Shown here in pieces: positions 35,750 through 44,720 of a stretch of 64,000 nt of DNA. The position numbers were made by a program, and so were the translations under genes. The stretch is from Pseudomonas putida (GTDB lineage: Bacteria; Pseudomonadota; Gammaproteobacteria; Pseudomonadales; Pseudomonadaceae): NCBI GenBank assembly GCA_041879295.1, contig CP047152.1:2299501-2363500 (forward strand), read 5' to 3'. The notes beneath the pieces were generated by a model, which made no database searches, had not been told where the DNA came from, and saw only the letters and a list, made by a program, of their open reading frames with translations. How positions within the stretch are numbered: position 1 is the first letter of the stretch; every line of letters begins with the position of its first letter.

Positions 35750-36364
35750 GTGGCTATCAGTGTGCTGACGGCGTTCTGGGCTGTGTCGATGCTGTTCGTG
35801 ATGACCCCGGGTGCAGACTGGGCTTATGCCATCTCGGCCGGCATGCGCGGGCGCTGGGTGATGCCAGCGGTGGCGGGGATGTTGTCGGGGCATTTCCTGG
35901 CCACGCTGGTGGTGGCGGCCGGGGTCGGCAGCCTGCTGGCTGGTCACCCGTTGGCGCTGACCTTGCTGACCCTGGCGGGGTGCACCTATTTGCTGTGGCT
36001 GGGCGGCAACCTGTTGCTCAGCCCGGCATTGCCGGCGGCCGGGCAGGGTGGGGCGGGGGAGTCTGGCTCGCGCTGGGCGTTGAAGGGGTTTTGCGTCAGC
36101 GGCCTGAACCCCAAGGTATTCCTGCTGTTCCTGGCCCTGCTGCCGCAGTTCACCGACCCGCAGTCGAGCTGGCCCGTGCCGTTGCAGATCTTGTTGCTGG
36201 GGCTGGTCCACCTGTGCAGTTCGCTGGTGATCTACACGCTGGTCGGCTATGGCGCCAGAGCTGTGCTCAGCACCCGGCCAGGAGCGGCAAAGCTGGTCGG
36301 GCGGGTGTCGGGGATGGCGATGATTACAGTTGCCCTGGGCTTGATAGTCGGGCAAATAAACTGA
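35750..36364 (+). CDS. LysE/RhtB-family amino-acid exporter
   Basis: A 204-residue membrane protein with six predicted helices. The N-terminal MTPGADWAYAISAGMRGRW matches the family's 'PGP.....' segment and KGFCVSGLNPKVFLLFLALL matches the central NPK motif. The start is GTG at 35750 with AAGGAAG before it. It is divergent from the Lrp/AsnC gene, which is likely its regulator. Confidence 0.92.
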   Translation: MAISVLTAFWAVSMLFVMTPGADWAYAISAGMRGRWVMPAVAGMLSGHFLATLVVAAGVGSLLAGHPLALTLLTLAGCTYLLWLGGNLLLSPALPAAGQGGAGESGSRWALKGFCVSGLNPKVFLLFLALLPQFTDPQSSWPVPLQILLLGLVHLCSSLVIYTLVGYGARAVLSTRPGAAKLVGRVSGMAMITVALGLIVGQIN

Positions 36365-36447
36365 TTTCGCGAGGCCGGGTTGGTTTCTCTTGGCAGTGTG
36401 GTTTTGAGCTTCGTGGCGCCGTTTATCGCCCATCGCGATGCAAGGTA

Positions 36448-38631
36448 TCAGTGACCGAGTACTTTTCCGAGCACCTGGCACACCTGTTCTGCCGAGTAGG
36501 GTTTGGCCAGAAAGGTGAACCCTTGGTGCCCACCTTCGGCAATCGCCTCGCTGTAGCCCGAAGTAAGGATCACCGGCAACTGCGGGCGCTGGCGGCGAAG
36601 TTCGCGGGCCAGCGCCAGGCCACCCAAGCCGGGCATGACCACATCGGAAAACACCGCATCAAAATCACCTGCGGGGCTGGTCAACTGCGCCAGCGCCTCT
36701 TCCGCTGAGCGCGCATAGCTGACCCGGTAGCCGTGGTCCTCAAGGAACTGAGCCGTGAAGCTGCCCAGGTCGGCATTGTCTTCTACCACCAGTATCCGTC
36801 GCCGCTCGCCCTGTACCTGCGGCTGGCTGCCGGCCGAGGCGTCCTCGGGCGAGGCCGCAGGTGGGGCCTCTTGCGGCAGGTAGAGGGTAAAGGTGGTGCC
36901 CTGACCGGGGATGCTGTTCACCTGTACATCGCCCCCGGATTGCTTGGCGAAACCGAACACCTGCGACAACCCGAGCCCGGTACCTTCACCTGAGGCCTTG
37001 GTGGTGAAGAACGGGTCGAAGATGCGTTCCAGCAACTCGGTGGCAATACCGACTCCGTTGTCGCTCACCGATATCGCCGCGAACGGACCTGGTTGTGAAG
37101 GCTGACCGCGCAAGGCCGGCAGGCACTGGTCGGCCTGCAGGCGCAGCTGCAAGGTACCTTCGCCAGCCATGGCATCGCGGCCGTTGAGCATCAGGTTGAT
37201 CACCGCGGTTTCCAACTGGCTGAGGTCGGCGCGGATGTGGCAGGGCGCTTGGGGAAGTTGCAGCTCGACCCGGATGCGCGCGCCAGTGACGGTGTCGAGC
37301 ATGTCGGCCATGGCTTCCAGCCGTGGCCCGGCTTCGAACACCTGCGGGCTGAGGGCCTGGCGTCGGGCGAAGGCCAGTAGCTGGCCGGTTAGTTTGGCAC
37401 CACGGTCGACCGTGTCGGACATGGTCTTGAGGTAGCGCTCGCGGCGCTCCTCGGCCAGGTTGGGGCGCTGCAGAAAGTGCAGCGACGAGCGAATGATGGT
37501 CAGCAGGTTATTGAAGTCGTGGGCTACGCCACCGGTCAGTTGGCCAATGGCTTCCAGCTTCTGGGCCTGGCGCAGCACGGCCTCGGTGTGCAGCAACTGA
37601 GTGGTGCGCTCTTCGACGCGATGTTCCAAGGTGGTGTTGAGCGCTTCAAGGGCCGCCATCGCTTCGCGCACTTCGGCATGGGCCTGGGCCCGCTGTATGT
37701 GCGCCCAGCATCGTTCGGTCACTTCCCTGATCAGTGTTTGCTCGTAGTCGGTCCATGCCCGGGGTACGCGGTCGTGAATCGCCATCAGCGCGGTCAGCCT
37801 GCCACCCTTGATCAGTGGCATGCAGATGGTGGCCGTAATGCCGATGGCCTGAAACGTCGCCGCCTCGTCAGTGGCCAGTTCGCGCAGGTTGTCGTTGATC
37901 ACCAGGGCCAGGCCGCTGCGCAGGCGGCTGACTGCCAGGCGGCCGAAGTCATGCAGGTGATAGTGGCCCACCAGACGTGGTGAGCCGGGTGCCACCGCAT
38001 CGCCGCAGATGGTGAAACCGTCCTCGTCGGGGTCCATCACCGCATAGGCGCAGCCGGACAGGCCGAGGTGCTCGACCAGCATGCGGGTGGTGATGGCCAT
38101 GATCTGGTCCGGTTCGGCCGCCTCGGTAACGGCTCGCCCGAGGGTATCGAGAAAGTTCAGGCGTTGGTTGGTGACCACGCTGGCGGTGGTTTCGGTGACC
38201 GTGTCGAGCATACCCAGTATCTCGCCATCATGGCCGCGAATCGGGCTGTAGCAGAAGGTGAAATAGGCCCGCTCCAGGCCTCCGTTGCGGTCGATCATCA
38301 GCGGGAAGTCTTCGATGTACACCGCTTCACCGGCCAACGCACGGTCCGCCATGCTGCTGATTTCATCCCAGGCTTCGTGCCACACTTCGCGGAAGGGGAT
38401 GCCCAAGGCCAGGGGCTTGCGACCGAGAATCGGGGTGAAGGCATCGTTGTACAGGGTGATCAAGTCCGGGCCCCACAGCACGGCCTGCGGAAAGTGCGAG
38501 GCCAGGCACAGAGCCATCGTGGTTTTCAGCGCGTCGGGCCAATGCTCCAGCGGGCCCAGGGGGGGGCTGGCCCAGTCGTGGTTGCGGATGCGTTCGGCCA
38601 TTAGCCCGCCGCCGTCTAGCCATCTAGCCAT
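36448..38631 (-). CDS. Hybrid sensor histidine kinase (PAS, GAF, HisKA, HATPase, REC)
   Basis: A 727-residue soluble protein without membrane helices. PAS-like region about 30-150 ([14 protein letters not shown]), GAF region about 165-320 ([20 protein letters not shown]), coiled coil, HisKA with His371 in [11 protein letters not shown], ATPase boxes ([41 protein letters not shown]), and a C-terminal receiver with the phospho-acceptor Asp in [13 protein letters not shown] and [10 protein letters not shown]. The layout is common in pseudomonad blue-light or stress sensors; the signal is unknown. Stand-alone on the minus strand. Confidence 0.92.
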   Translation of the reverse strand: MARWLDGGGLMAERIRNHDWASPPLGPLEHWPDALKTTMALCLASHFPQAVLWGPDLITLYNDAFTPILGRKPLALGIPFREVWHEAWDEISSMADRALAGEAVYIEDFPLMIDRNGGLERAYFTFCYSPIRGHDGEILGMLDTVTETTASVVTNQRLNFLDTLGRAVTEAAEPDQIMAITTRMLVEHLGLSGCAYAVMDPDEDGFTICGDAVAPGSPRLVGHYHLHDFGRLAVSRLRSGLALVINDNLRELATDEAATFQAIGITATICMPLIKGGRLTALMAIHDRVPRAWTDYEQTLIREVTERCWAHIQRAQAHAEVREAMAALEALNTTLEHRVEERTTQLLHTEAVLRQAQKLEAIGQLTGGVAHDFNNLLTIIRSSLHFLQRPNLAEERRERYLKTMSDTVDRGAKLTGQLLAFARRQALSPQVFEAGPRLEAMADMLDTVTGARIRVELQLPQAPCHIRADLSQLETAVINLMLNGRDAMAGEGTLQLRLQADQCLPALRGQPSQPGPFAAISVSDNGVGIATELLERIFDPFFTTKASGEGTGLGLSQVFGFAKQSGGDVQVNSIPGQGTTFTLYLPQEAPPAASPEDASAGSQPQVQGERRRILVVEDNADLGSFTAQFLEDHGYRVSYARSAEEALAQLTSPAGDFDAVFSDVVMPGLGGLALARELRRQRPQLPVILTSGYSEAIAEGGHQGFTFLAKPYSAEQVCQVLGKVLGH

Positions 38632-38783
38632 GTGCTTTGCCGGTCCTCTGTCTCAAGGTCCTTAGGGTGCACCGAGAATAGACCGTTGGCGAGGCTTTTG
38701 TGATGGCCTGTGCTACTTGCACAAGCCTCTGCAACTGCGCGATCCGAGTGGGAGCAGGTTCACCCGCGAAGCGGCCGGACAGG

Positions 38784-39347
38784 CTAGCGGATGAAGTGCA
38801 CCTTGCCGGTGTCATCATTGCCCATGTAAATGCCATACACCCCGGCCTGCCGCTCAAGGATGTAGCGCTCGAGAATTTGCCGGATGGCCGGGTAGTAGAT
38901 CTCATCCCAGGGGATTTCATCCGGTTCGAAGAACTTGTACGCCAGCGTCTCCGGCCCATACTGCCCGGTCTCTTCGGTGACGATGGCACGGAAGATGATG
39001 TACACCTCGCTGATCTTTGGCACGCTGAAGATCGAATACGGCGAGACGATGTCCGCACGTACGCCGCTTTCTTCCCATACCTCTCGCAGCGCCGCCTGTT
39101 CGGTGGTTTCGCCAGCCTCCATGAACCCGGCAGGCAAGGTCCAGGTGCCGGGGCGAGGGGGGATGGCGCGCTGGCACAGCAGGTACTTTCCATCGCGCTC
39201 GATGATGCAGCCGGCGATGATCTTGGGGTTGATGTAGTGGATGTAGCCGCAGCCGGCGCAATGCAGGCGTTCGTGGGTATCGCCTGTGGGAACGCCCCGG
39301 GCCAGTTCCGTGGTGCAGTGCGGGCAGTAGCGCGGGGCATTGGGCAT
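38784..39347 (-). CDS. NUDIX hydrolase with N-terminal zinc ribbon
   Basis: A 187-residue protein. Two CxxC pairs (YCPHC, HCAGC) form a zinc ribbon, followed by KIIAGCIIERDGKYLLCQRA. The NUDIX box (GFMEAGETTEQAALREVWEE) is complete, so it should hydrolyse a nucleoside diphosphate derivative such as ADP-ribose or NADH. It begins two bases after the GntR stop, so it is co-transcribed with that regulator. Its link to the catabolic cluster is by position only. Confidence 0.9.
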   Translation of the reverse strand: MPNAPRYCPHCTTELARGVPTGDTHERLHCAGCGYIHYINPKIIAGCIIERDGKYLLCQRAIPPRPGTWTLPAGFMEAGETTEQAALREVWEESGVRADIVSPYSIFSVPKISEVYIIFRAIVTEETGQYGPETLAYKFFEPDEIPWDEIYYPAIRQILERYILERQAGVYGIYMGNDDTGKVHFIR

Positions 39348-39349
39348 GA

Positions 39350-40102
39350 TCAGCGACCTATGCGGGGTTCCTTCAGGGCCAAGGGTTCGACAATGTCGCG
39401 CACCTTGGCGTTGTCATCCTGCTTCTGGCGCAGGTAGTCCAGGGCCACCTTGGCGGCGGCGCGGACGTGGTCGACCGAGGCCTGGTGGGCTACCAGCGGG
39501 TCACCGCCCTTGATGGCCTCGACGATCTTTTCCATTTCGCGGTTGCTGGCGCCGCGGCGGTTTTCCTGCGATACCGAGGTGGCGCGCAGGTAGCTGATGC
39601 GTGCTTGCAACTGGCGCAACTGCTGGGCCGCCACCTGGTTGCCGGAGCCTTCCAGCAGCACATCGTAGAAACCTTGTACCGAATCCAGCACCTGTTGCAG
39701 CTCACCTTCTTCCAGTGCCTCGCGGTTCACTTCCAGCGCGCGTTCCAGCGCACGGATGTCCTTGGCCTTGGCGTTGAGGGTGAACAGTTGCACGATCAGG
39801 CCTTCGAGCACACAGCGCAGCTCATAGATGTCACGTGCGTCTTCCAGGGTGATGATGGCCACCCGTGGGCCTTTGGCGTCGGCGAACTCCACCAGGCCTT
39901 CGGACTCCAGGTGACGCAGCGCTTCACGTACCGAAGTGCGGCTGACGCCGAGGCGGTCGCACAGGTCGCGTTCGACCAGGCGGTCGCCGGGCAGCAGGTG
40001 AAAGTTCATGATAGCGGCGCGCAGCTTGTCGAGCACGATTTCGCGCAGAGTAACGGGATTGCGGTTGACCTTGAAGCTGTCGTCGAGTGGCTGGCGTTTC
40101 AT
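39350..40102 (-). CDS. GntR-family regulator, FCD subfamily
   Basis: A 250-residue protein. The winged HTH (residues 20-85) has LREIVLDKLRAAIMNFHLLP, GDRLVERDLCDRLGVSRTSV and REALRHLESEGLVEF. The C-terminal FCD ligand-binding domain covers about 90-230 (DARDIYELRCVLEGLIVQLF; AHQASVDHVRAAAKV). It sits at the end of the heterocycle cluster's minus-strand operon and is the only specific regulator in it. The shared GGWATACCRTAATA-type palindromic motifs are probably its operators (inference). Confidence 0.93.
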   Translation of the reverse strand: MKRQPLDDSFKVNRNPVTLREIVLDKLRAAIMNFHLLPGDRLVERDLCDRLGVSRTSVREALRHLESEGLVEFADAKGPRVAIITLEDARDIYELRCVLEGLIVQLFTLNAKAKDIRALERALEVNREALEEGELQQVLDSVQGFYDVLLEGSGNQVAAQQLRQLQARISYLRATSVSQENRRGASNREMEKIVEAIKGGDPLVAHQASVDHVRAAAKVALDYLRQKQDDNAKVRDIVEPLALKEPRIGR

Positions 40103-40190
40103 CAGGTGCGCTCTTTATGAGGCTGTTGCGCCAACATCGCGGAATGCCTCGAACCGAGGCTTTCCATGCAGTGGTTCGAACAGCCCGTTG

Positions 40191-40580
40191 TTAACGGGTT
40201 GGCTCCGCATCGGCTTCGGCAAAGGCTTCACGGGCCAGGCGGAAACTGTCCACCGCCGCGGGTACGCCGCAATAAATGCCGACCTGGAGCAGGATTTCGC
40301 GAATCTGTTCACGGCTCAGGCCATTGCGCAGGGCACCGCGAATGTGCAATTTGAGCTCGTGGGGCCTGTTGAGCGCGGAAATCATGGCCAAGTTTATCAT
40401 GCTGCGCTCTTTCAGCGACAAGCCTTCACGGCCCCAGACGTGACCCCAGCAATACTCGGTGACCAGCTCCTGCAACGGTTTGGTGAACTCATCTGCGTTC
40501 TGGATCGAGCGGTTGACGTAGTCCTCGCCCAGCACCTGGGTGCGGATTTTCAGACCCTTTTCGTACTTTTCATTGCTCAT
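40191..40580 (-). CDS. Carboxymuconolactone decarboxylase-family protein
   Basis: A 129-residue protein of the CMD/AhpD-like fold: EYCWGHVWGREGLSLKERSM, INLAMISALNRPHELKLHIR, GLSREQIREILLQVGIYCGV. The start at 40580 is preferred; the frame runs upstream to 40613. True 4-carboxymuconolactone decarboxylases have this length, but the family also includes other small lyases and hydrolases. Here no other beta-ketoadipate genes are near, so a role in the unknown heterocycle pathway is more likely. GntR gene follows after 88 bp. Confidence 0.88.
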   Translation of the reverse strand: MSNEKYEKGLKIRTQVLGEDYVNRSIQNADEFTKPLQELVTEYCWGHVWGREGLSLKERSMINLAMISALNRPHELKLHIRGALRNGLSREQIREILLQVGIYCGVPAAVDSFRLAREAFAEADAEPTR

Positions 40581-40660
40581 GTGCAGTACTCCGGCATAAA
40601 ACAGGGGCCGCAACCGAGGGTGAGACGATTAGCGCGACCCCTGAAAACAGGGTCATCGGT

Positions 40661-40749
40661 GTTGGCTTTTTCGCGGGCTTGCCCGCGCCCACGGGTTCCA
40701 GGATCTGTGCGATACCTGTGGGAGCGGGCGAGCCCGCGAAAAAGCCAAC
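40661..40749. repeat. REP/BIME palindrome
   Basis: GTTGGCTTTTTCGCGGGC at the left and its reverse complement at the right, with inner imperfect repeats. It separates the flavin-reductase gene from the CMD-like gene within the operon and may modulate downstream expression. Confidence 0.85.
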
Positions 40750-40766
40750 ATCGACTTCAAGATGTA

Positions 40767-41252
40767 TCAGCCAAGCGGCGGCAGGGCGCCGAGCTTGCCC
40801 TTGTGGTACACCATCGGGGTCACCGGCTCGGCCGGCAACACCAGGTTCTTCACCGCGCCGACAATGATCGCGTGGTCACCGCCGTCGTACTCGCGCCACA
40901 ACTCGCACTCGATGATCGCCGTAGCCTTGGCCAGCAGGGGGTTGCCCAGCTCGCTCAGGTGCCACTCCACGCCCTTGGCCTTGTCCTTGCCCTTGCCTGC
41001 GAAGGCATAGGCTTCGGCGGTCTGGTCGGCGGACAGCAGGTGGATGGCGAACTGCTTGCTGTCGCGCAGGATCGGGTAGGTGTCGGAGGCGTAGTTGGGG
41101 CAGAACAGCACCAGTGCCGGGTCGATCGACAGCGCGCTGAATGCACTGGCGGTGATGCCGACGATGCCGCCGTCGGCGTCCAGCGTGGTCACTACCGTGA
41201 CGCCGGATGGGAAGGAGCCCATCACGTCTTTGTAGATGCCGGGTTCGATCAT
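40767..41252 (-). CDS. Flavin reductase (RutF/HpaC-like), first copy
   Basis: A 161-residue flavin_reduct protein: MGSFPSGVTVVTTLDADGGI, GITASAFSALSIDPALVLFC, FAIHLLSADQTAEAYAFAGK, HAIIVGAVKNL. It reduces FMN or FAD with NAD(P)H and passes the reduced flavin to a monooxygenase. A close paralogue is at 45920. It lies 12 bp after the aldehyde dehydrogenase and serves the LLM-class monooxygenase at 44721 (inference). Confidence 0.92.
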   Translation of the reverse strand: MIEPGIYKDVMGSFPSGVTVVTTLDADGGIVGITASAFSALSIDPALVLFCPNYASDTYPILRDSKQFAIHLLSADQTAEAYAFAGKGKDKAKGVEWHLSELGNPLLAKATAIIECELWREYDGGDHAIIVGAVKNLVLPAEPVTPMVYHKGKLGALPPLG

Positions 41253-41264
41253 CTCGTGTTCCTC

Positions 41265-42746
41265 CTAGCGCATCACGAACGGGTCGGGCATCGGCGCGGT
41301 GGACAAGTTGATCCACACGGTCTTCAGCTCGGTATAGGCCAGCACCGAATCGATGCCGCTCTCACGGCCGTAGCCGCTGTTCTTGAAACCACCTATCGGT
41401 GCCATGGCCGACACGGCACGGTAGGTGTTGACCCAGATGATCCCCGAACGCACGTCGCGGGCCAGGCGGTGGGCACGGCCCAGATCGCGCGTCCAGATGC
41501 CGGCAGCCAGGCCGAACTGCGAATCGTTGGCTATGGCCAGCGCTTCTTCTTCGGTCTTGAAGCGGATCACCGCGGCGACCGGGCCGAACACTTCTTCCTG
41601 CATGATGGTCATCGCGTTGCTGTCGCACTCGAACAGGGTCGGCTCGTAGAACCAGCCGTCACCTTCAACGTCGGCACGCTTTCCGCCCATGTGCAGTTTT
41701 GCGCCTTCGGCCTTGGCTGCTGCCACCAGGCCTTCGACGACTGCCAGCTGTTGCGCGGTGGCCATCGGGCCCATTTCGCTGGCGTCGTCCTGCGGGTTGC
41801 CGATGCGGATGCGCTTGGCGCGGGCAATCAGGCGCTCGACGAACACGTCGAAGATTTCATCCTGCACCAGCAGGCGCGAACCGGCCACGCAGCTTTGCCC
41901 GGACGCGGCGTAGATGCCGGCCACGGCGCCATTGATGGCGCTGTCCAGGTCGGCGTCGGCGAAGATGATGTTCGGCGACTTGCCGCCCAGCTCCAGCGAC
42001 AGCTTGGCGAAGTTTTCGGCACTGCTGCGCACCACGTGGCGGGCGGTGGCGGCACCGCCGGTGAAGGCGATCTTGCGCACCAGCGGGTGGCGGGTCAGCG
42101 CCGCGCCGGTGCTGGGGCCGTAGCCGGTGACCACGTTGACCACACCGGCCGGGAAGCCGGCCTCAAGGGCCAGTCGGGCCAGCTCGAGGATGGTCGCCGA
42201 GGCGTGCTCGGACGGTTTGAGCACGATGGTGTTGCCGGCAGCCAGGGCAGGCGCCAGCTTGATCGCGGTGAGGTACAGCGGGCTGTTCCACGGGATGATC
42301 CCGGCAACCACGCCGATTGGCTCGTGCACGGTGTAGGCGAACAGGTCGGGTTTGTCCAGCGGCAGGGTGCCGCCTTCGAGCTTGTCGGCCAGGCCCGCAG
42401 TGTAGTGGAAGAACTCCGGCAGATAGCCGACCTGACCGCGGGTTTCGCGGATCAGCTTGCCGTTGTCACGGCTTTCCAGCTGGGCCAGGTGCTCTTTGTT
42501 CTCGGCAATCAGGTCACCCAGACGACGCAGCAGCTTGCCGCGTGCGGTGGCAGTGATGCTGCGCCACGCCTTGCTGTCGAAGGCACGCTGGGCGGCCTGA
42601 ACGGCCAGCTCCACATCGGCTTCATCGGCGTCGGGCAGTTGCGCCCAGGCCTGGGCGGTGGCCGGGTTGAGGCTGTCGAAGGTCTTGCCGCTCTGGGCAT
42701 CGCGCCATTGGCCGTCGATGCACATCTGGAAACGAACGAGGGTCAT
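41265..42746 (-). CDS. NAD(P)-dependent aldehyde dehydrogenase
   Basis: A 493-residue protein of normal ALDH length. Conserved parts: GIIPWNSPLYLTAIKLAPAL, KPSEHASATILELARLALEA, FTGGAATARHV, the catalytic glutamate in LSLELGGKSPNII, and the catalytic cysteine in YAASGQSCVAGSRLL; also EEVFGPVAAVIRFKTEEEA. In this operon it probably oxidises a semialdehyde formed after ring opening. The ATG overlaps the hydrolase stop (ATGA). Confidence 0.94.
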   Translation of the reverse strand: MTLVRFQMCIDGQWRDAQSGKTFDSLNPATAQAWAQLPDADEADVELAVQAAQRAFDSKAWRSITATARGKLLRRLGDLIAENKEHLAQLESRDNGKLIRETRGQVGYLPEFFHYTAGLADKLEGGTLPLDKPDLFAYTVHEPIGVVAGIIPWNSPLYLTAIKLAPALAAGNTIVLKPSEHASATILELARLALEAGFPAGVVNVVTGYGPSTGAALTRHPLVRKIAFTGGAATARHVVRSSAENFAKLSLELGGKSPNIIFADADLDSAINGAVAGIYAASGQSCVAGSRLLVQDEIFDVFVERLIARAKRIRIGNPQDDASEMGPMATAQQLAVVEGLVAAAKAEGAKLHMGGKRADVEGDGWFYEPTLFECDSNAMTIMQEEVFGPVAAVIRFKTEEEALAIANDSQFGLAAGIWTRDLGRAHRLARDVRSGIIWVNTYRAVSAMAPIGGFKNSGYGRESGIDSVLAYTELKTVWINLSTAPMPDPFVMR

Positions 42747-43576
42747 GCAACAATCCCCTTGGCGGATTCGGTGAGGGTGCGGGCTTGGGTGAGGAAGTCC
42801 AGCAGCATCTTGTTGACTTCACGCGGTGCTTCCACCGGCATCATATGCCGTTGCTCGGCGAGGACCACACTGCGTGCGCCAGGAATACTGGCGGCGAGCT
42901 GGCGGGTCATGGCCGGGGTGGAGCCCGAGTCGAGTTCGCCGGTGGCGATCAGCGTCGGCACCTGGATACTGCCCAGGTCGTCGGCGCGGTACATGTCCTG
43001 AGTGGCGAACAGCGAATAAGTGGTGTGGTAGCCCTGCGGGTCGTTGCTCGCCAGCACCTGACGAATGGCGGCGACCTGCGCCGGGTTGGCAGCCTTGTAT
43101 TCACGGCTGAACCAGCGGTCCAGGGCAGCATCGACGTTGGCGTCTGGGCCCAGCTCCGCCGCCTGGGCAGCACGCGCGATCACCCCGGCACTTTGCTCGG
43201 GGGTGCGGTTGAACACGCTGTTGAGCACAACCAGTGCAGCCAGGCGCTGCGGGTAATTGAGGGCGAACGCACGGGCAACCAGGCCGCCCATGGAGAAGCC
43301 GATCACGGTGGCTTGTGCAATTTGCAGGTGGTCAAGCAGTTCGGCGAGCTGGTCGGCATAGCCTTCCAGCGGTGTGTCGGCGGCCGGTACGCGGCTTTGA
43401 CCGTGGCCGAGCATGTCGTAGGCGATGACGCGGTAGTCGTTGGCCAGGCCAACGAACTGACCGCCCCACATTTCCTTGTTCAGGCCCACGCCGTGGATCA
43501 GCACCACGGGTTGGCCCTGGCCGACATCCAGATAGCTGGTGCCGGCAGGTGTGCGTTCAGCGACAGGCTGAATCAT
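42743..43576 (-). CDS. Alpha/beta-fold hydrolase (RutD/PcaD-like)
   Basis: A 277-residue hydrolase. The oxyanion segment is VVLIHGVGLNKEMWGG, the nucleophile elbow VIGFSMGGLVARAFAL, the acid in ATGELDSGSTPAMT, and the histidine in AEQRHMMPVEAP. The start at 43576 has GGAGGGC-like sequence before it; a longer frame exists. RutD-like enzymes hydrolyse aminoacrylate or enol products of ring opening. Translation is coupled to the downstream aldehyde dehydrogenase. Confidence 0.9.
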   Translation of the reverse strand: MIQPVAERTPAGTSYLDVGQGQPVVLIHGVGLNKEMWGGQFVGLANDYRVIAYDMLGHGQSRVPAADTPLEGYADQLAELLDHLQIAQATVIGFSMGGLVARAFALNYPQRLAALVVLNSVFNRTPEQSAGVIARAAQAAELGPDANVDAALDRWFSREYKAANPAQVAAIRQVLASNDPQGYHTTYSLFATQDMYRADDLGSIQVPTLIATGELDSGSTPAMTRQLAASIPGARSVVLAEQRHMMPVEAPREVNKMLLDFLTQARTLTESAKGIVA

Positions 43577-43644
43577 GGAGGGCGCTCCTTGAAGGTCGGG
43601 CGCGGCGGGTAAGCACGCCACGCCCCGGCCCGTCTTGGTTGTTG

Positions 43645-44241
43645 TTATTGAGCGTTGGCTTTTTCGGCAGCCAGTTCTTCCAGGTCGATGTAACGGTTGC
43701 CGATGCGCGGGTGCAGGCGGCCGCCATCGGCTGCGCCCAGGACCACGACGATTTCATCGGCACGCGGGGCATCTTCGATCTGCATTTCCAGGGTGATGTA
43801 GTGCGAACGCAGGCCTTCGTCGTCCTTCTGCATCATCGGGATCTGGATCGAAGTGCCTGGGCCGCCGCGCTTGTTGGTGAAGCTCAGGTAGCTCTTGGCC
43901 TGTACTGCTTCGCGGTAGTGGTTGCCGAAGCGCAGGGTGTGGATTACGGCCGAGGCGTGCTCGATTTCGCCGTCGGCGCCGACTACGGCGGCCTTGCCGT
44001 AGGCCTCGATCTTGTCGGCGCCGCCAATGGCAGCAGTCAGGCGCTCGACCATCAGGGCACCCAGCTCCGAGCAGTTGGCGCGAATTTCCGGTTTCAGATC
44101 TTCAACGAAACCGCGACCGGCCCATGGATTCTTGATCACGACGGCCAGGCCGACCATGGTCACCGGCTTGTCGGTGGCCTTGCCGCCTTCGATGCGGGTC
44201 TCTTCGGAGTAGGTGACGATCTTGCGGATTTCGAAACTCAT
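43645..44241 (-). CDS. Amino acid synthesis family protein (PF06684)
   Basis: A 198-residue product beginning MSFEIRKIVTYSEETRIEGG with GGAGCC before the ATG. Segments VGLAVVIKNPWAGRGFVEDL, KAAVVGADGEIEHASAVIHT and DEIVVVLGAADGGRLHPRIG are typical for this family. Members are small proteins found beside flavin monooxygenases and aldehyde dehydrogenases; despite the name no biosynthetic role is proven. By position it could stand for RutC (deaminase-like) in a Rut-type pathway (inference). It is the first gene of the operon, with a candidate operator 42 bp upstream. Confidence 0.85.
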   Translation of the reverse strand: MSFEIRKIVTYSEETRIEGGKATDKPVTMVGLAVVIKNPWAGRGFVEDLKPEIRANCSELGALMVERLTAAIGGADKIEAYGKAAVVGADGEIEHASAVIHTLRFGNHYREAVQAKSYLSFTNKRGGPGTSIQIPMMQKDDEGLRSHYITLEMQIEDAPRADEIVVVLGAADGGRLHPRIGNRYIDLEELAAEKANAQ

Positions 44242-44282
44242 GGGTGGCTCCTGGTGAGGGTTATCAGCTCTTGTTGTCTGAT

Positions 44283-44296
44283 GGTATACCATAATA
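44283..44296. promoter_or_regulatory. Candidate GntR operator upstream of the PF06684 operon
   Basis: GGTATACCATAATA, part of the perfect 12-bp palindrome ATGGTATACCAT at 44281-44292. It shares its core with sites at 31166, 46464 and 46635. Confidence 0.65.
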
Positions 44297-44390
44297 TTTG
44301 TTGTGCAAGAGGTGGCTGGAAATTTCTCTTGCGGGGGGACGAAAGGTGGGGCTGCCGGGTATGCCTTGAGGGTTGTGGTGTATTCGAAAT

Positions 44391-44607
44391 CGAGCGCCGC
44401 CCGCGCGGCGCATCGCGAGCTGCGCTCGCTCCTACGTTTGTTTCGGGCCAGTCACGCCTGTGACAGGCGCGCGCGACTGCCTTGTTTGTACGACGCGATT
44501 TCGCGCGATGCGCCAAGGCGTTCGCGCGCAAATCCCACAGGCATGACTGGCCCGAAACAAACGTAGGAGCGAGCGCAGCTCGCGATGCGCCGCGCGGGCG
44601 GCGCTCG
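44391..44607. repeat. Long inverted repeat with 72-base arms
   Basis: Arms 44391-44462 and 44536-44607 differ at one of 72 positions (CGAGCGCCGCCCGCGCGGCG... and the reverse complement) around a 73-base centre that is itself GC-rich and partly palindromic. It lies between the operator of one operon and the terminator of another, with no gene. It looks like a larger member of the REP/BIME repeats of this species group. Confidence 0.9.
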
Positions 44608-44644
44608 ATCTCGACCACTCCGCAAGACTCAAGGCGTACACCCC

Positions 44645-44690
44645 AAAAAAAGCCCGCTCACGCAGGCCACGGAGGCCACGTGAGCGGGCT
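44645..44690 (-). terminator. Rho-independent terminator of the monooxygenase gene
   Basis: On the minus strand AGCCCGCTCACG...CGTGAGCGGGCT followed by TTTTTTT, about 30 bp after the monooxygenase stop. Strong stem and good T run. Confidence 0.92.
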
Positions 44691-44720
44691 GTGCCCCGCA
44701 ATGTTTCAGGCAATGGGAAT

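Noticed and set aside
40191..40580. Assignment of the CMD-like gene as pcaC of the beta-ketoadipate pathway
   Set aside because: No other pca genes are near, and the surrounding flavin monooxygenase cluster gives a better context; only the family is supported.
40008..43001. A very long open frame (997 codons) on the plus strand
   Set aside because: It is antisense to the GntR, CMD, flavin-reductase, aldehyde-dehydrogenase and hydrolase genes, all with clear family motifs. Long antisense frames are normal in GC-rich DNA.
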